Shown: positions 52,401 through 61,485 of the stretch, piece by piece | How positions within the stretch are numbered: the first letter of the stretch is position 1 | Layout: each line of letters begins with the position of its first letter | Assembly (NCBI GenBank): GCA_038317095.1 | Contig: JBBQBB010000006.1 | Location: 23,787-87,786 of the forward strand | Direction of reading: 5' to 3' | Length of the DNA stretch: 64,000 bases | Source of the DNA: JAGXTF01 sp038317095 | GTDB lineage: Bacteria; Bacteroidota; Bacteroidia; NS11-12g; UBA955 | The notes under the pieces: model-generated | What the model was told of the DNA's origin: nothing | Databases searched by the model: none | The model's input: only the letters and a program-made list of their open reading frames with translations | Position numbers and translations under genes: made by a program

Positions 52401-52711
52401 AAAGTTTACCATTTTCTCTCCCAGTTGATCCGATGGGTAGGTTATTTAACCAACGTTGCGTGCAAAATAAAAATGCATTTCTGAGGAGTCCGATTGCTAT
52501 TGACCACTTGGTGTGCCAATGGATGGTCTCAGTTTGTTTTACTCATTACCAGTTATACCATGCAAACAAAAGACCAACCGTGTGATCTGCGAGTGAATTG
52601 GAAATAGGTTTGAATTTAAAGGTTTCTTCCGAAGCTTAGACATTCGCGTTTGCAATTGGCCAAAAGCCAAATCTGCATTTCTGTCAGTTTTATTTGTTGG
52701 AACATCTTTTG

Positions 52712-52719
52712 TATTTTTG
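52712..52719 (+). promoter_or_regulatory. Candidate -7 box of brxA (TATTTTTG)
   Basis: TATTTTTG matches TAnnTTTG about 57 bases upstream of the brxA ATG. Two TTG/TTTG elements 12-15 bases upstream are too close for the usual spacing. The leader would be about 50 bases. Confidence 0.4.
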
Positions 52720-52775
52720 CAACTTTAAACAATATACCTTTCCCCCAAAACCCCACCCCTTAAACCTTAAAAAAA

Positions 52776-53195
52776 ATGCCATATCCAGAAATGTTAGTCT
52801 CTCCAATGAGAGCAGAGCTTACCAATAACGGTTTTACCGAAATGTTAGACGCCAATGCAGTTGCCAATACCATGGAAAGTGCAAAGGGGACCACCTTGCT
52901 TGTAGTAAACAGTGTATGCGGTTGTGCAGCAGGTGCTGCCCGCCCAGGAATTCTGAAAAGCCTTAACCACGACAAAAAACCAAGCAATTTGCTTACGGTT
53001 TTTGCAGGGCAAGACTTGGATGCTGTAGCCAAAGCACGTGAATACATGGTGCCATTTCCGCCATCTTCGCCAGCCATAGCCTTATTTAAAGATGGTGAAC
53101 TAGTGCACATGTTAGAACGCCACCTGATAGAAGGCCGCACTGCGGACATGATTGCAGCCAATTTGGCAGCAGCTTACGAAGAGTACTGCGCCTAA
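52776..53195 (+). CDS. brxA: Bacilliredoxin (BrxA/BrxB family)
   Basis: This 139-aa thioredoxin-fold protein of the YphP/YqiW family removes bacillithiol from S-bacillithiolated proteins. The catalytic CGC motif is C48-G-C50 in VNSVCGCAAGAARP, and the proline-rich cis-loop VPFPPSSPA is present. In organisms without bacillithiol the partner thiol may differ. The gene is monocistronic. It starts at a good ATG and ends 94 bases before the protease gene. Confidence 0.92.
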   Translation: MPYPEMLVSPMRAELTNNGFTEMLDANAVANTMESAKGTTLLVVNSVCGCAAGAARPGILKSLNHDKKPSNLLTVFAGQDLDAVAKAREYMVPFPPSSPAIALFKDGELVHMLERHLIEGRTADMIAANLAAAYEEYCA

Positions 53196-53256
53196 AAAAT
53201 TATTATTTAGGTCTTTCTGTCAAAATGGTTAGCTCAAAGGCAACCAATGCTTTTTG

Positions 53257-53284
53257 TTGTTGTCAAAACTAAAAGTTACTTTTG
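53257..53284 (+). promoter_or_regulatory. Promoter of the M4 protease gene: TTG-N17-TACTTTTG
   Basis: A TTG at 53257-53259 and TACTTTTG at 53277-53284 with a 17-base gap fit the Bacteroidota consensus. The box ends 4 bases before the ATG at 53289, so the transcript would be leaderless or nearly so. The in-frame start at 53247 would lie inside the promoter. Confidence 0.55.
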
Positions 53285-53288
53285 TACT

Positions 53289-56200
53289 ATGCGTCGAAAT
53301 CACTGGGGGTTGATTGTCTTCCTATTTGCGAGTTTTGTTGCGGTTTCAGGGCAGGTTCCTGTTAAACTGTATAACGAACAATTGGGTACACTCAAGTTGG
53401 TTGTATTTGCGCAAGAAGCCCAACCTGAGTTTGAGAATTGGAAATCTTTTATGGCTAAATTAGCCGGTTCAAGTAGCAACTCAGATTGGCGTATTTATGC
53501 TGAATTGAAAGACGAATTGGGTCAAATTCATTATAGAGCCAAACAATATTACAACCAAATACCCTTAGAAAACGGAATGCTGGTAATTCATACATTGAAT
53601 GCCAAAATCCTTTCCATAAATGGGGAAATGATTCCTGAGTCGAAGATTTCTGGAAAATTCATTTTATCCGAGCAGGAGGCTTTGCAAAAAGCATTGGCTT
53701 ATCTCCCAGCAGAAAAATATTATTGGCAAGATTCGGGCTTGAACCAGGTATTGCAAAAAATTACAGGCGTTTTGGACACTTCCTATTTCCCAAAAGGCAA
53801 AACTACCTACGTTTCCCATGGGTTTGATTTAAGCCAGTCTCAAAAATTGGCCTGGAAATTTAATATACTCGCCATTGCACCCTTGGCAGGCAAAAGCATT
53901 TTTGTGGATGCAGAGACTGGGGAAATCACTGCTGCGCAAGAGCTGATTTTACATACAGAAGTTACAGGCAGTGCTGTTACCAAATATAGCGGCACCAAAA
54001 CCATAAAAACGGATTCAACCGCACCTGGGAATTATCGATTAAAGGAATCTGCGAGAGGCAACGGCATAGAAACTTTGAATATGAAAAAAGGCATATCTTA
54101 TGGTGCCTCGGTTGATTTTACGGATGCAGATAACAATTGGAACAATGTAAATGCCAATAAGGACGAAGTAGCGACAGATGCGCATTGGGGGGCAGAAATG
54201 ACTTACGATTATTACAAGTCTGTGCATTCACGAAATAGTTACGATAACAAAGGCGCCAAAATATTTAGTTATATTCATTACGGCAACAATTATAACAATG
54301 CCTTTTGGAATGGATCTTACATGACTTACGGCGACGGCGACGGATCAGTCTTTACCCCATTGACTGGATTGGATGTATGCGGACATGAAATTACCCATGC
54401 CGTAACTACCAATAGCGCGGCATTGGTTTATTCCTACGAAAGTGGGGCACTGAACGAAAGTTTTTCGGATGTATTTGGCAATTCAATAGAACAATGGGCT
54501 AGGCCAACCAAATGGAATTGGCGTATTGGCGAAGATATAACTCCATCTGGAAATGGAATTCGTAGCATGACCAATCCTAATCTTTTCAGTCACCCTAAAT
54601 TTTATAAAGGGGTGAGTTGGTATGCAGGCGCTGGCGATAATGGTGGTGTGCATTACAATAGTGGTGTGCAAAATTACTGGTATTACTTAATTGCCAATGG
54701 AGGCAAAGGAACCAATGAAAAAGGATGGGCATTTAAAATTGATTCTTTGGGTATAGATAAAGCGGGTAAAATCGCATACAGAAATTTAACCGTCTATCTC
54801 ACTAGCAGTTCACAATACGCAGACGCAAGAACCTTCAGCATAATGGCAGCAACCGACCTGTATGGATTGTGTTCTAAAGAAGTTATAGCGGTTACTAACG
54901 CATGGTGGGTTTGCGGTGTGGGAGCCAAGTACGACAGTGCTTATGTAAAGGCGGATTTTAGAGCTGATACCTTAGGCTGTTTTACGAGCAGTAATATCAA
55001 ATTCACCAACTTGAGTGATAATTCTGTGGGTTGTAAATGGTATTTTGGAGATAGTACCAATAGCACTGTTGTCAATCCTACCCATAGTTATAGCAGTTAT
55101 GGCCAATTCAATATAAAATTGGTGGCTACCAGTTGTTTCTTTAATAAAAAGGACAGCATTACCAAAGTTAAATATGTGAGAATTGACAGCACCCCAGACA
55201 TTTGTAACGCGATTTTGATGCCCAAAACTGGCACCGACAGTTCCAACACAAAATGCAAAGGATTTATATATGACGATGGAGGTGAAGGAAATTATGGCGC
55301 ACTAAAAACGGTCTATTTAAAAGTAACTGTCCCCGGCGCAGATTCAATTCGGTACCGTTTTTTATTGTTGGATTATGAAAAAGGTTTTGATTCATTGTAT
55401 CTCTATAAAACAGCCATAAACAACCCGAATAAAATTGGAGGATATACCGGAAATGTTTTACCCAACGCAGGTGTGTGGCAATCTGTTTTTACAAATACTT
55501 TGTGGTTAAAACAATTTAGCGATCCATTGCAAGAAGGCAAGGGTTTTAAAATCCAATTTGAAGGGATTCGCAAAGCCATTGCTTTTAATTTGGGCAAAGA
55601 TACCACCATTTGTTTGGGAGATTCGTTGGTTTTTAATCCAGCCATAACCGGCGGTTATACCCCAAATTTTGGGTATGGTTGGAATACGGGTTCTACCTTG
55701 AAAAAACTGATAGTAAAACCTACAACTGCGGCTACCTATATATTACAGGTTAAAGATGTTTGTACTGGTAAATTTAAATTAGATACAATAATTGTGAATG
55801 TGCGCGCAGCGCTGAATGTGGATTTGGGAAAAGATACTGTAATTTGCGATGGTAGATCCGTGAAATTAAACACCATTTCTACTGGGGGGTTAAATACGTC
55901 TTACAATTACAAATGGAATAATGGTTTACCTGCTTTGGCAAGTCACACTGTTACGCCCGCAGCTACAACGACATACATGATAGTGCTCAATGATGGATGC
56001 ACGCCATTGGCTGATACAGCTTACAAAAAAGTAACCGTTAAACCTGCGTTAAAGGCAAATGTGGCCAGTACGTCAGCATTGGTTTGCATAGGTAAAGGAA
56101 TAACATTGACAGCCAATGGATCTGGTGGAGACACAACCAAATATGTTTATACTTGGAACAATGGCTTGGGAAACGGAACGTCAAAGTCTCCTACATTAAA

Positions 56201-57770
56201 AGATACTACTTTGTACAAAGTAACACTGACAGATGGCTGTTCTGTAAAATCTTCTTACGATTCGGTTTGGGTTTATACTTATCCGGCCTTGCAGGTTAAA
56301 GTTCCCAAGGATACATTTATTTGTCGTGGTTCTACTATTGGAATAGACGCCAATGCCAATGGCGGCAAAGGCGTTGGTTACACTTTCAAATGGTCTTCGG
56401 GTGAAATCGCATTTGGAATTTCTAAAGTACCCACAGTTCCAACGTGGTATAAAGTAACATTAAATGATGGTTGTTCCCCGTCTGCACAAGACAGTATTTA
56501 TGTTGATTTGCTTGCCCCACTTTCATTAACCAAAGTGAATGACAGCACATTGTGCGACGGGCAGACGATAACATTAAATCTAGTGGGTGCAGGTGGTAAA
56601 AATGCAACCCGCGTTTTAAGTTGGAATCCGGGAACAGTTAGCGGCTATACTCCGGCTTTAAGCCCAGCGCCGGGTGTAACAAATTATACTGTAGTTTTAT
56701 CAGACGCTTGTACCGTTAAGAACGATACCACCAAATTCAAAATCACCAAATTGGCGCCTTTAGCTGCAACCATTGCGGTAACACCTCCAATAATTTGTGC
56801 TGGCGATTCAATTACCCTAAAATTGACCTTAACGGGCGGTAAAAAAGCGAACTACGCGGTGCTCGTTGATGGAGCCTCGACGGCTTGGTTAACCTCACGA
56901 ATTCAACCATTAATTTCTAAAACCTATAACTTAAATTTGACCGACGGATGTTCCATTCCTGCTTCTTCCAGCGCGGGTTTAACGATTAGCCCCGCCGCCC
57001 AAGCCACCTTAAAGGCCAATCCATTGTTGGTTTGTGCCAATAACCCAATAGATTTCACATACAAAAGCCCAGATGCGGCCATGGTAATGTGGTACTTTTC
57101 TACCAAAGACAGTAGCAACGGCACTGGTATTGCCTTTCCAAAGTTATTTCCGGGCGCAGGGGCATTTACGGCAAAAGCAAAAGTGACTACTTCGGCGGGT
57201 TGTGTTGCAGTTTTCAATTTGGTAGATACAATAAAAGCGGTTGCCTATCCTAAGGCATCTTTCACGCCGGCACCAGCGGTAACGAATATTGAAAGTCCTG
57301 ATATACAATTTAATGACGCATCTGTTGGCGCAACCAGTTATTTGTGGGATTTTGGCGACGGATTGCAAAGCAGTTTTGTAGGTGTAACCAATCATACTTA
57401 TACAGATACGGGTTGGTTTAATGTGAGACTGCGGGTTAGTATTACCCCAGGCTGTGCAGATTCGACCTCGAAATTGGTAAGGATCAAAGACATTTTTCAT
57501 GTATTTGTGCCGTCTTCTTTTTCGCCAGACCAAAATGGAATAAACGATGTGTATTTGCCCAAGGGACGTGCATTCAAAACCTTTCAAATGACTATTTTTA
57601 ATCGTTGGGGTATGAAAGTTTTTGAATCCAATGATATGACCAAAGGATGGGATGGAACGGATGGACATGGCAAACTATGGGCTCCAGCCAGTTACGCTGT
57701 TTTGGTGGTGATTTTAGATACAGAAGAAATTCGGCATGTTGAAAAAGGAACCGTAGTTTTGTTGCGGTGA
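53289..57770 (+). CDS. Thermolysin-like M4 metalloprotease with PKD-type repeats and a CHU_C tail (T9SS type B cargo)
   Basis: This secreted protein of about 1493 aa (ATG 53289) has a signal peptide ending SGQ and an FTP/PepSY-type propeptide (HGFDLSQSQKLAWKF, EITAAQELI). The M4 catalytic domain has zinc motif GHEITHAV (about residues 366-370), downstream Glu390 in GALNESFSD, and GGVHYNSGVQNYW. Then follow a PKD domain (FTNLSDNSVGCKWYFGDS), a CUB-like region, about six Ig/PKD-like repeats with L-x-x-D-x-C ends, and a last PKD domain. The CHU_C-type C-terminus is SSFSPDQNGINDVYLP...FNRWGMKVFES. It is an exo-protease for extracellular nutrient use or adhesion. Confidence 0.92.
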   Translation: MRRNHWGLIVFLFASFVAVSGQVPVKLYNEQLGTLKLVVFAQEAQPEFENWKSFMAKLAGSSSNSDWRIYAELKDELGQIHYRAKQYYNQIPLENGMLVIHTLNAKILSINGEMIPESKISGKFILSEQEALQKALAYLPAEKYYWQDSGLNQVLQKITGVLDTSYFPKGKTTYVSHGFDLSQSQKLAWKFNILAIAPLAGKSIFVDAETGEITAAQELILHTEVTGSAVTKYSGTKTIKTDSTAPGNYRLKESARGNGIETLNMKKGISYGASVDFTDADNNWNNVNANKDEVATDAHWGAEMTYDYYKSVHSRNSYDNKGAKIFSYIHYGNNYNNAFWNGSYMTYGDGDGSVFTPLTGLDVCGHEITHAVTTNSAALVYSYESGALNESFSDVFGNSIEQWARPTKWNWRIGEDITPSGNGIRSMTNPNLFSHPKFYKGVSWYAGAGDNGGVHYNSGVQNYWYYLIANGGKGTNEKGWAFKIDSLGIDKAGKIAYRNLTVYLTSSSQYADARTFSIMAATDLYGLCSKEVIAVTNAWWVCGVGAKYDSAYVKADFRADTLGCFTSSNIKFTNLSDNSVGCKWYFGDSTNSTVVNPTHSYSSYGQFNIKLVATSCFFNKKDSITKVKYVRIDSTPDICNAILMPKTGTDSSNTKCKGFIYDDGGEGNYGALKTVYLKVTVPGADSIRYRFLLLDYEKGFDSLYLYKTAINNPNKIGGYTGNVLPNAGVWQSVFTNTLWLKQFSDPLQEGKGFKIQFEGIRKAIAFNLGKDTTICLGDSLVFNPAITGGYTPNFGYGWNTGSTLKKLIVKPTTAATYILQVKDVCTGKFKLDTIIVNVRAALNVDLGKDTVICDGRSVKLNTISTGGLNTSYNYKWNNGLPALASHTVTPAATTTYMIVLNDGCTPLADTAYKKVTVKPALKANVASTSALVCIGKGITLTANGSGGDTTKYVYTWNNGLGNGTSKSPTLKDTTLYKVTLTDGCSVKSSYDSVWVYTYPALQVKVPKDTFICRGSTIGIDANANGGKGVGYTFKWSSGEIAFGISKVPTVPTWYKVTLNDGCSPSAQDSIYVDLLAPLSLTKVNDSTLCDGQTITLNLVGAGGKNATRVLSWNPGTVSGYTPALSPAPGVTNYTVVLSDACTVKNDTTKFKITKLAPLAATIAVTPPIICAGDSITLKLTLTGGKKANYAVLVDGASTAWLTSRIQPLISKTYNLNLTDGCSIPASSSAGLTISPAAQATLKANPLLVCANNPIDFTYKSPDAAMVMWYFSTKDSSNGTGIAFPKLFPGAGAFTAKAKVTTSAGCVAVFNLVDTIKAVAYPKASFTPAPAVTNIESPDIQFNDASVGATSYLWDFGDGLQSSFVGVTNHTYTDTGWFNVRLRVSITPGCADSTSKLVRIKDIFHVFVPSSFSPDQNGINDVYLPKGRAFKTFQMTIFNRWGMKVFESNDMTKGWDGTDGHGKLWAPASYAVLVVILDTEEIRHVEKGTVVLLR

Positions 57771-58570
57771 TAAATACAAATTATTCAGACATTTTAGTTG
57801 AAACTGCTGAGGTTTGCAGAAAGGCAGGTGCCTTTCAATTGCTTCATTTCGGCAAAATAGAATCGGGCCAAATTGAAGACAAAGGCCTGAATCAATTGGT
57901 GAGTTTTGTAGATATTGAAACCGAGAAAATCTTAGTTGCTGAGTTGTCTGTTTTATTTCCTGAGGCTGGTTTTGTTACAGAAGAAAGCACCATTGAACCC
58001 AATCGGGATAAAGAATTTTTATGGATTATTGATCCTTTGGATGGCACAACAAATTTTTTACATGGAATTCCAGCATTCAGTGTATCTGTGGCATTGGTCC
58101 AAAACAATATTCCTATTTTAGGGGTGGTGTATATTCCTGTTTGGAATGAAATGTTTACGGCCGAAAAGGGAAAAGGTGCATTTTTAAACGGAAATGCAAT
58201 TTCGGTTACCCAAACGGCAAAGTTGTCACAAACACTGATAGCCACGGGTTTTCCATATTATGAGTTTGATTACATGGAGCCTTATTTGGCTGTATTACGA
58301 AACCTAATGAAAAACACCCACGGATTGCGCAGAATGGGCTCTGCAGCAATTGATTTGGCCTATACTGCCTGCGGCAAATTCGATGCTTTTTTTGAATTGG
58401 GCTTGCATGCCTGGGATGTTGCTGCGGGTATTTTACTTGTGAAAGAAGCCGGTGGAAATGTATCTGATTTTAAAGGTCACAATGATTTTTTATTTGGCAA
58501 ATCTATCATTGCCGGTAATAAGGTTGTTTTTTCAGAATTTACAACTGAAATTCGAAAGCACTTTCCTTAA
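57767..58570 (+). CDS. suhB: Inositol-monophosphatase family phosphatase
   Basis: This 267-aa Mg-dependent phosphatase is of the SuhB/CysQ/IMPase family. The metal motifs are FVTEEST, IIDPLDGTTNFLHG (WxDPxDGTxxF type) and HAWDVAAG. The start is a GTG at 57767 that overlaps the protease stop by four bases (GTGA), so translation is coupled. The substrate may be inositol phosphate, fructose bisphosphate or PAP; the motif set is closest to SuhB. Confidence 0.88.
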   Translation: MINTNYSDILVETAEVCRKAGAFQLLHFGKIESGQIEDKGLNQLVSFVDIETEKILVAELSVLFPEAGFVTEESTIEPNRDKEFLWIIDPLDGTTNFLHGIPAFSVSVALVQNNIPILGVVYIPVWNEMFTAEKGKGAFLNGNAISVTQTAKLSQTLIATGFPYYEFDYMEPYLAVLRNLMKNTHGLRRMGSAAIDLAYTACGKFDAFFELGLHAWDVAAGILLVKEAGGNVSDFKGHNDFLFGKSIIAGNKVVFSEFTTEIRKHFP

Positions 58571-59889
58571 TGAAAAAATGGATTTCCATATTGGTTTTTT
58601 TTGGTGTCTTTGCGCAAATTTCGGCTTGTCCATGTTTTGATTGCCCGGATGAAGGAAAGCCAAACTTTAGTAGGGTAATTACTTTAAAAAAATGGGCGCA
58701 TAAAAACCAGAATACCCAAACGCTTTTCATATCCATTCCAAGACTTTATTTTAATTCCGTAACCCTTAGATTTCCAAAAGGAATTATAGACAAATCCAAA
58801 TTTGAATTGCAATTGGGGCACAAATATTACGACACTACCGATGACTGGGGGTTTGCCCAAATCCGTTACCAAAATATTCTATTAAGCAAAGAGGATCATT
58901 TTCAATCCAATGAATTTGACCAAACCAATTTATATTATGCGGGAAATAATTGTAGTCGACTTTATTTGAATCAATTAGAAGGCGAACTCCCCGATAGTTT
59001 TGAAGTGGAAATATTGCTCATTTATGTGCCACCCTTTGCGGGTAAAATAGAGAAACAAGTTTCTGGCCGAGGCACATGCAATCTTCCACCCATAATTTTG
59101 CAATTCACTTGGCGAGCAGGCTTGCCACCCCCAAAACCTGGGCGCACGGCAACCCCTACCGAGCATTGTATCATTCACCATTCAGCCGATGGAAATGGGA
59201 ATGCCAATTATACCGATTTGGTTCGTGCATACTATACATACCATACCCAGGTTAATGGTTGGGATGACATTGCGTACAATTACCTTATTGCTGCGAATGG
59301 AGATGTATACGCAGGGCGAGATCCGGAAAAGGCGGGAATTAGGCAAGACAATGTTTTAGGGGCGCATTTTTGTGCCAAAAACAACAATACAATGGGCGTG
59401 TGTATGATTGGCGATTTTATGAGTACAGATCCTAGCAATTTGGCCATGCAATCTTTAGAATCATTGCTTGGCTGGAAAATTCATACAGATACGTTGAATC
59501 CCTATTTTTCATATCCACATCCAACATTATCTGCTGCATTATTGCCAGTAATTGCTGGCCATAGAGATGGTTGCATCACCAATTGCCCCGGAAATTTGTT
59601 GTATGCAAAGATTGATGCTATCCGAAACAATGTTGCAGGGTGCTCAGTATCACAAGCAAAACAAGAACTTAAGGTATATTCAAGAAATGGACAGGTCCGC
59701 GTTGAAAACGCTGCCCAAGGATCTACGTTGCGTATTTATGATTTGAAAGGTGCACTCATACAGGAAATTTTAAATGCCTATTCAGGTATAGAAGAAATAG
59801 ATATCCCCATGGGAAAATTATACATCATTCTAGAATTAATAGAAAATAGACAGGGTAATTCAAAAATATTCTACCATTCCTTTCCTTAA
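58570..59889 (+). CDS. Secreted PGRP-type N-acetylmuramoyl-L-alanine amidase
   Basis: This 439-aa secreted zinc amidase has a signal peptide MKKWISILVFFGVFAQISA. An N-terminal beta-sandwich-like region of unknown family (about 20-170) precedes the amidase_2/PGRP domain. That domain has HCIIHHSADGN, GWDDIAYNYLIAANGDVYAGR, GAHFCAKNNNTMGVCMIGDF and the zinc-binding AGHRDGCITNCPG. The C-terminal ~70 residues (VYSRNGQVRVENAAQGSTLRI) form a type A-like T9SS sorting domain. It probably cleaves peptidoglycan outside the cell, of self or competitor. It overlaps the phosphatase stop by one base. Confidence 0.85.
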   Translation: MKKWISILVFFGVFAQISACPCFDCPDEGKPNFSRVITLKKWAHKNQNTQTLFISIPRLYFNSVTLRFPKGIIDKSKFELQLGHKYYDTTDDWGFAQIRYQNILLSKEDHFQSNEFDQTNLYYAGNNCSRLYLNQLEGELPDSFEVEILLIYVPPFAGKIEKQVSGRGTCNLPPIILQFTWRAGLPPPKPGRTATPTEHCIIHHSADGNGNANYTDLVRAYYTYHTQVNGWDDIAYNYLIAANGDVYAGRDPEKAGIRQDNVLGAHFCAKNNNTMGVCMIGDFMSTDPSNLAMQSLESLLGWKIHTDTLNPYFSYPHPTLSAALLPVIAGHRDGCITNCPGNLLYAKIDAIRNNVAGCSVSQAKQELKVYSRNGQVRVENAAQGSTLRIYDLKGALIQEILNAYSGIEEIDIPMGKLYIILELIENRQGNSKIFYHSFP

Positions 59890-59921
59890 AGTGCCAATCA
59901 GATTTGTTCTAGCCCATTTTC

Positions 59922-60608
59922 ATGCGTATTTTGCGGCCGCAAATGTTTTGGTTGTTTCCATTTTTTAAAGGCATTGGCCAAGGGATTGTAATAAGTCTGC
60001 TCAGCTTTGGCCCTGCATTTTTCACTTTGATACATTCGGGAATCACCGGGGGGAAAAAAACAGGTATGCGTGTGGCTCTTGGTATTTTTTTAAGTGAGCT
60101 CACCATTGCCCTCATTTGTTTCTTCGGGCTTTCACACATTTTTACCTTTCCAGAGTTCCAACTTGTTTTTTCGTTTGTTGGAGCCATTTCTATCATTTAT
60201 ATAGGAGTTAAAGGGTTCTCTAAAAAATACGAACATTTCTTAGAAAGTATTCAAGTAAAATCAACAGGCTCAGAGTCTCTTTTTAAAGGGTTTTTGATGA
60301 ATATTATGAATCCATTTGTGCTTTTTTTATGGGTAGGTTTGCTTGCTGCAGTTTCGGTAAGTTACGATCAAAATGATCTTAACTATAAATTTTCGATTTT
60401 GGTGAATTTAATGGCCATTTTGTTAACCCTTTTTGCCATGGATATGGGAAAAGTATACCTAAGCGATTATTTGGGAAAAAAAATGAACAACAAGGTCTAT
60501 TTTTACGTTCAAAAATATTTTGGGTTGGTGCTTTTGCTCATTGGCGCATACTTCTTTTATCATTTTTGCGTGCTCGTCATAAAATATTTCAACATTGGGG
60601 GCCATTAA
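59922..60608 (+). CDS. LysE/RhtB-family exporter
   Basis: This 228-aa membrane protein has six predicted helices. The N-terminal GIGQGIVISLLSFGPAFFTLI matches the LysE signature region (G-x-x-P at helix 1), and MNIMNPFVLFLWVG matches the conserved N-P loop. It is likely an amino-acid or metabolite exporter. Its end overlaps the downstream symporter start by 14 bases, so the two are an operon. The substrate is undecided. Confidence 0.85.
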   Translation: MRILRPQMFWLFPFFKGIGQGIVISLLSFGPAFFTLIHSGITGGKKTGMRVALGIFLSELTIALICFFGLSHIFTFPEFQLVFSFVGAISIIYIGVKGFSKKYEHFLESIQVKSTGSESLFKGFLMNIMNPFVLFLWVGLLAAVSVSYDQNDLNYKFSILVNLMAILLTLFAMDMGKVYLSDYLGKKMNNKVYFYVQKYFGLVLLLIGAYFFYHFCVLVIKYFNIGGH

Positions 60609-61485
60609 TATCAATATCATTTTAAACATTGTACTTGGCCTTATCATGTTTGGCCTGGGTTTATCCATTTCTACCAGCGATGTAAAAAACCTTTTTAACC
60701 AGCCCCGTGCTTTGGCAATCGGGTTGTTTTCCCAAATGGTGCTGTTGCCGGTGATTGCTTGGTTTATTGCAGGCTGGGCACCGGTAAGCAATGAAATAAA
60801 AGTTGGGATAATGATTTTGTCTGTTTGCCCCGGTGGAATTACCAGCAACCTAGTTAGCTATTTTGTAAAGGGAAATGTAGCCTTGGCTATTTCTTTGACC
60901 GTTTGCAATGCATTTTTATCCTTATTCACCATTCCTATTTTGGTAAATTTATTTTTAGAGCATTTTTTACAATCTGGCCATGCTATTTCATTGCCTTTTT
61001 GGCGCACTATGTTCGATATTTTTATTATTACCATTCTACCGGCATCTGTGGGTGTCGCCCTAAATTTTAAATACCATGGAATTGCACATAAAGCAGAAAA
61101 ATATTTAAATTTCGTATTGCCTATTTTGTTGCTTTTGGTTTTTGCATTTAAATTTTTGGTAGGCAGCGATCAAGGTGGCACAGGCATGCTGGCTGTAGAA
61201 ATTTTAAAATTGGCGCCTTGGGTCATTGCGTTGAATGTGCTGAGTATGCTATTGGGATTTGTAGCAGGCTATCTTTTTAAACTCAACTTCAAAAACCGAA
61301 TTACCATATCCGTAGAAGTAGGGCTTCATAATACTGCATTGGCATTACTGATTGCCGGAGAAAAACTAGCCAACCACACCATGGAAAAACCTGCCCTGGT
61401 TTATGCTTTGTTCTCGTTCTTTATTACTTTTATCATTGCTTGGGTTATGATGAGATTGGCAAAAAAGGAGGCCTTAATTGCGTGA
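60595..61485 (+). CDS. Bile-acid:sodium symporter (BASS) family transporter
   Basis: This 296-aa membrane protein has 9-10 helices. The family signature appears in LIMFGLGLSIS, the sodium-site segment VCPGGITSNLVSYFVKGNVALAISLT and, near the C-terminus, EVGLHNTALALLIAG. The start is a TTG at 60595 inside the LysE-like gene. It probably imports a carboxylate (bile acid, pyruvate, pantoate or similar) with sodium. Confidence 0.88.
   Translation: MGAININIILNIVLGLIMFGLGLSISTSDVKNLFNQPRALAIGLFSQMVLLPVIAWFIAGWAPVSNEIKVGIMILSVCPGGITSNLVSYFVKGNVALAISLTVCNAFLSLFTIPILVNLFLEHFLQSGHAISLPFWRTMFDIFIITILPASVGVALNFKYHGIAHKAEKYLNFVLPILLLLVFAFKFLVGSDQGGTGMLAVEILKLAPWVIALNVLSMLLGFVAGYLFKLNFKNRITISVEVGLHNTALALLIAGEKLANHTMEKPALVYALFSFFITFIIAWVMMRLAKKEALIA

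Larger units (their letters stand above)
52081..52775. other. Gene-poor region with a truncated secreted ORF
   Basis: This ~695-bp spacer between hutI and brxA holds no full gene. The plus strand at 52200-52400 has an open frame with a signal-like segment (WISIFSLNIFSQ), then SKKFDQSYCKYFIGLETGIPQ, and a stop. It resembles the first ~60 residues of an exported barrel protein. The rest (52.4-52.7 kb) has no ORF or clear structure, except a possible promoter near 52.71 kb. Confidence 0.4.

Noticed and set aside
52430..52690. Possible integron attC site (TTAACCAACGTTGCGTGC)
   Set aside because: The left-hand motif is suggestive, but I could not find a matching right half or a palindromic fold, and there is no integrase or cassette array.
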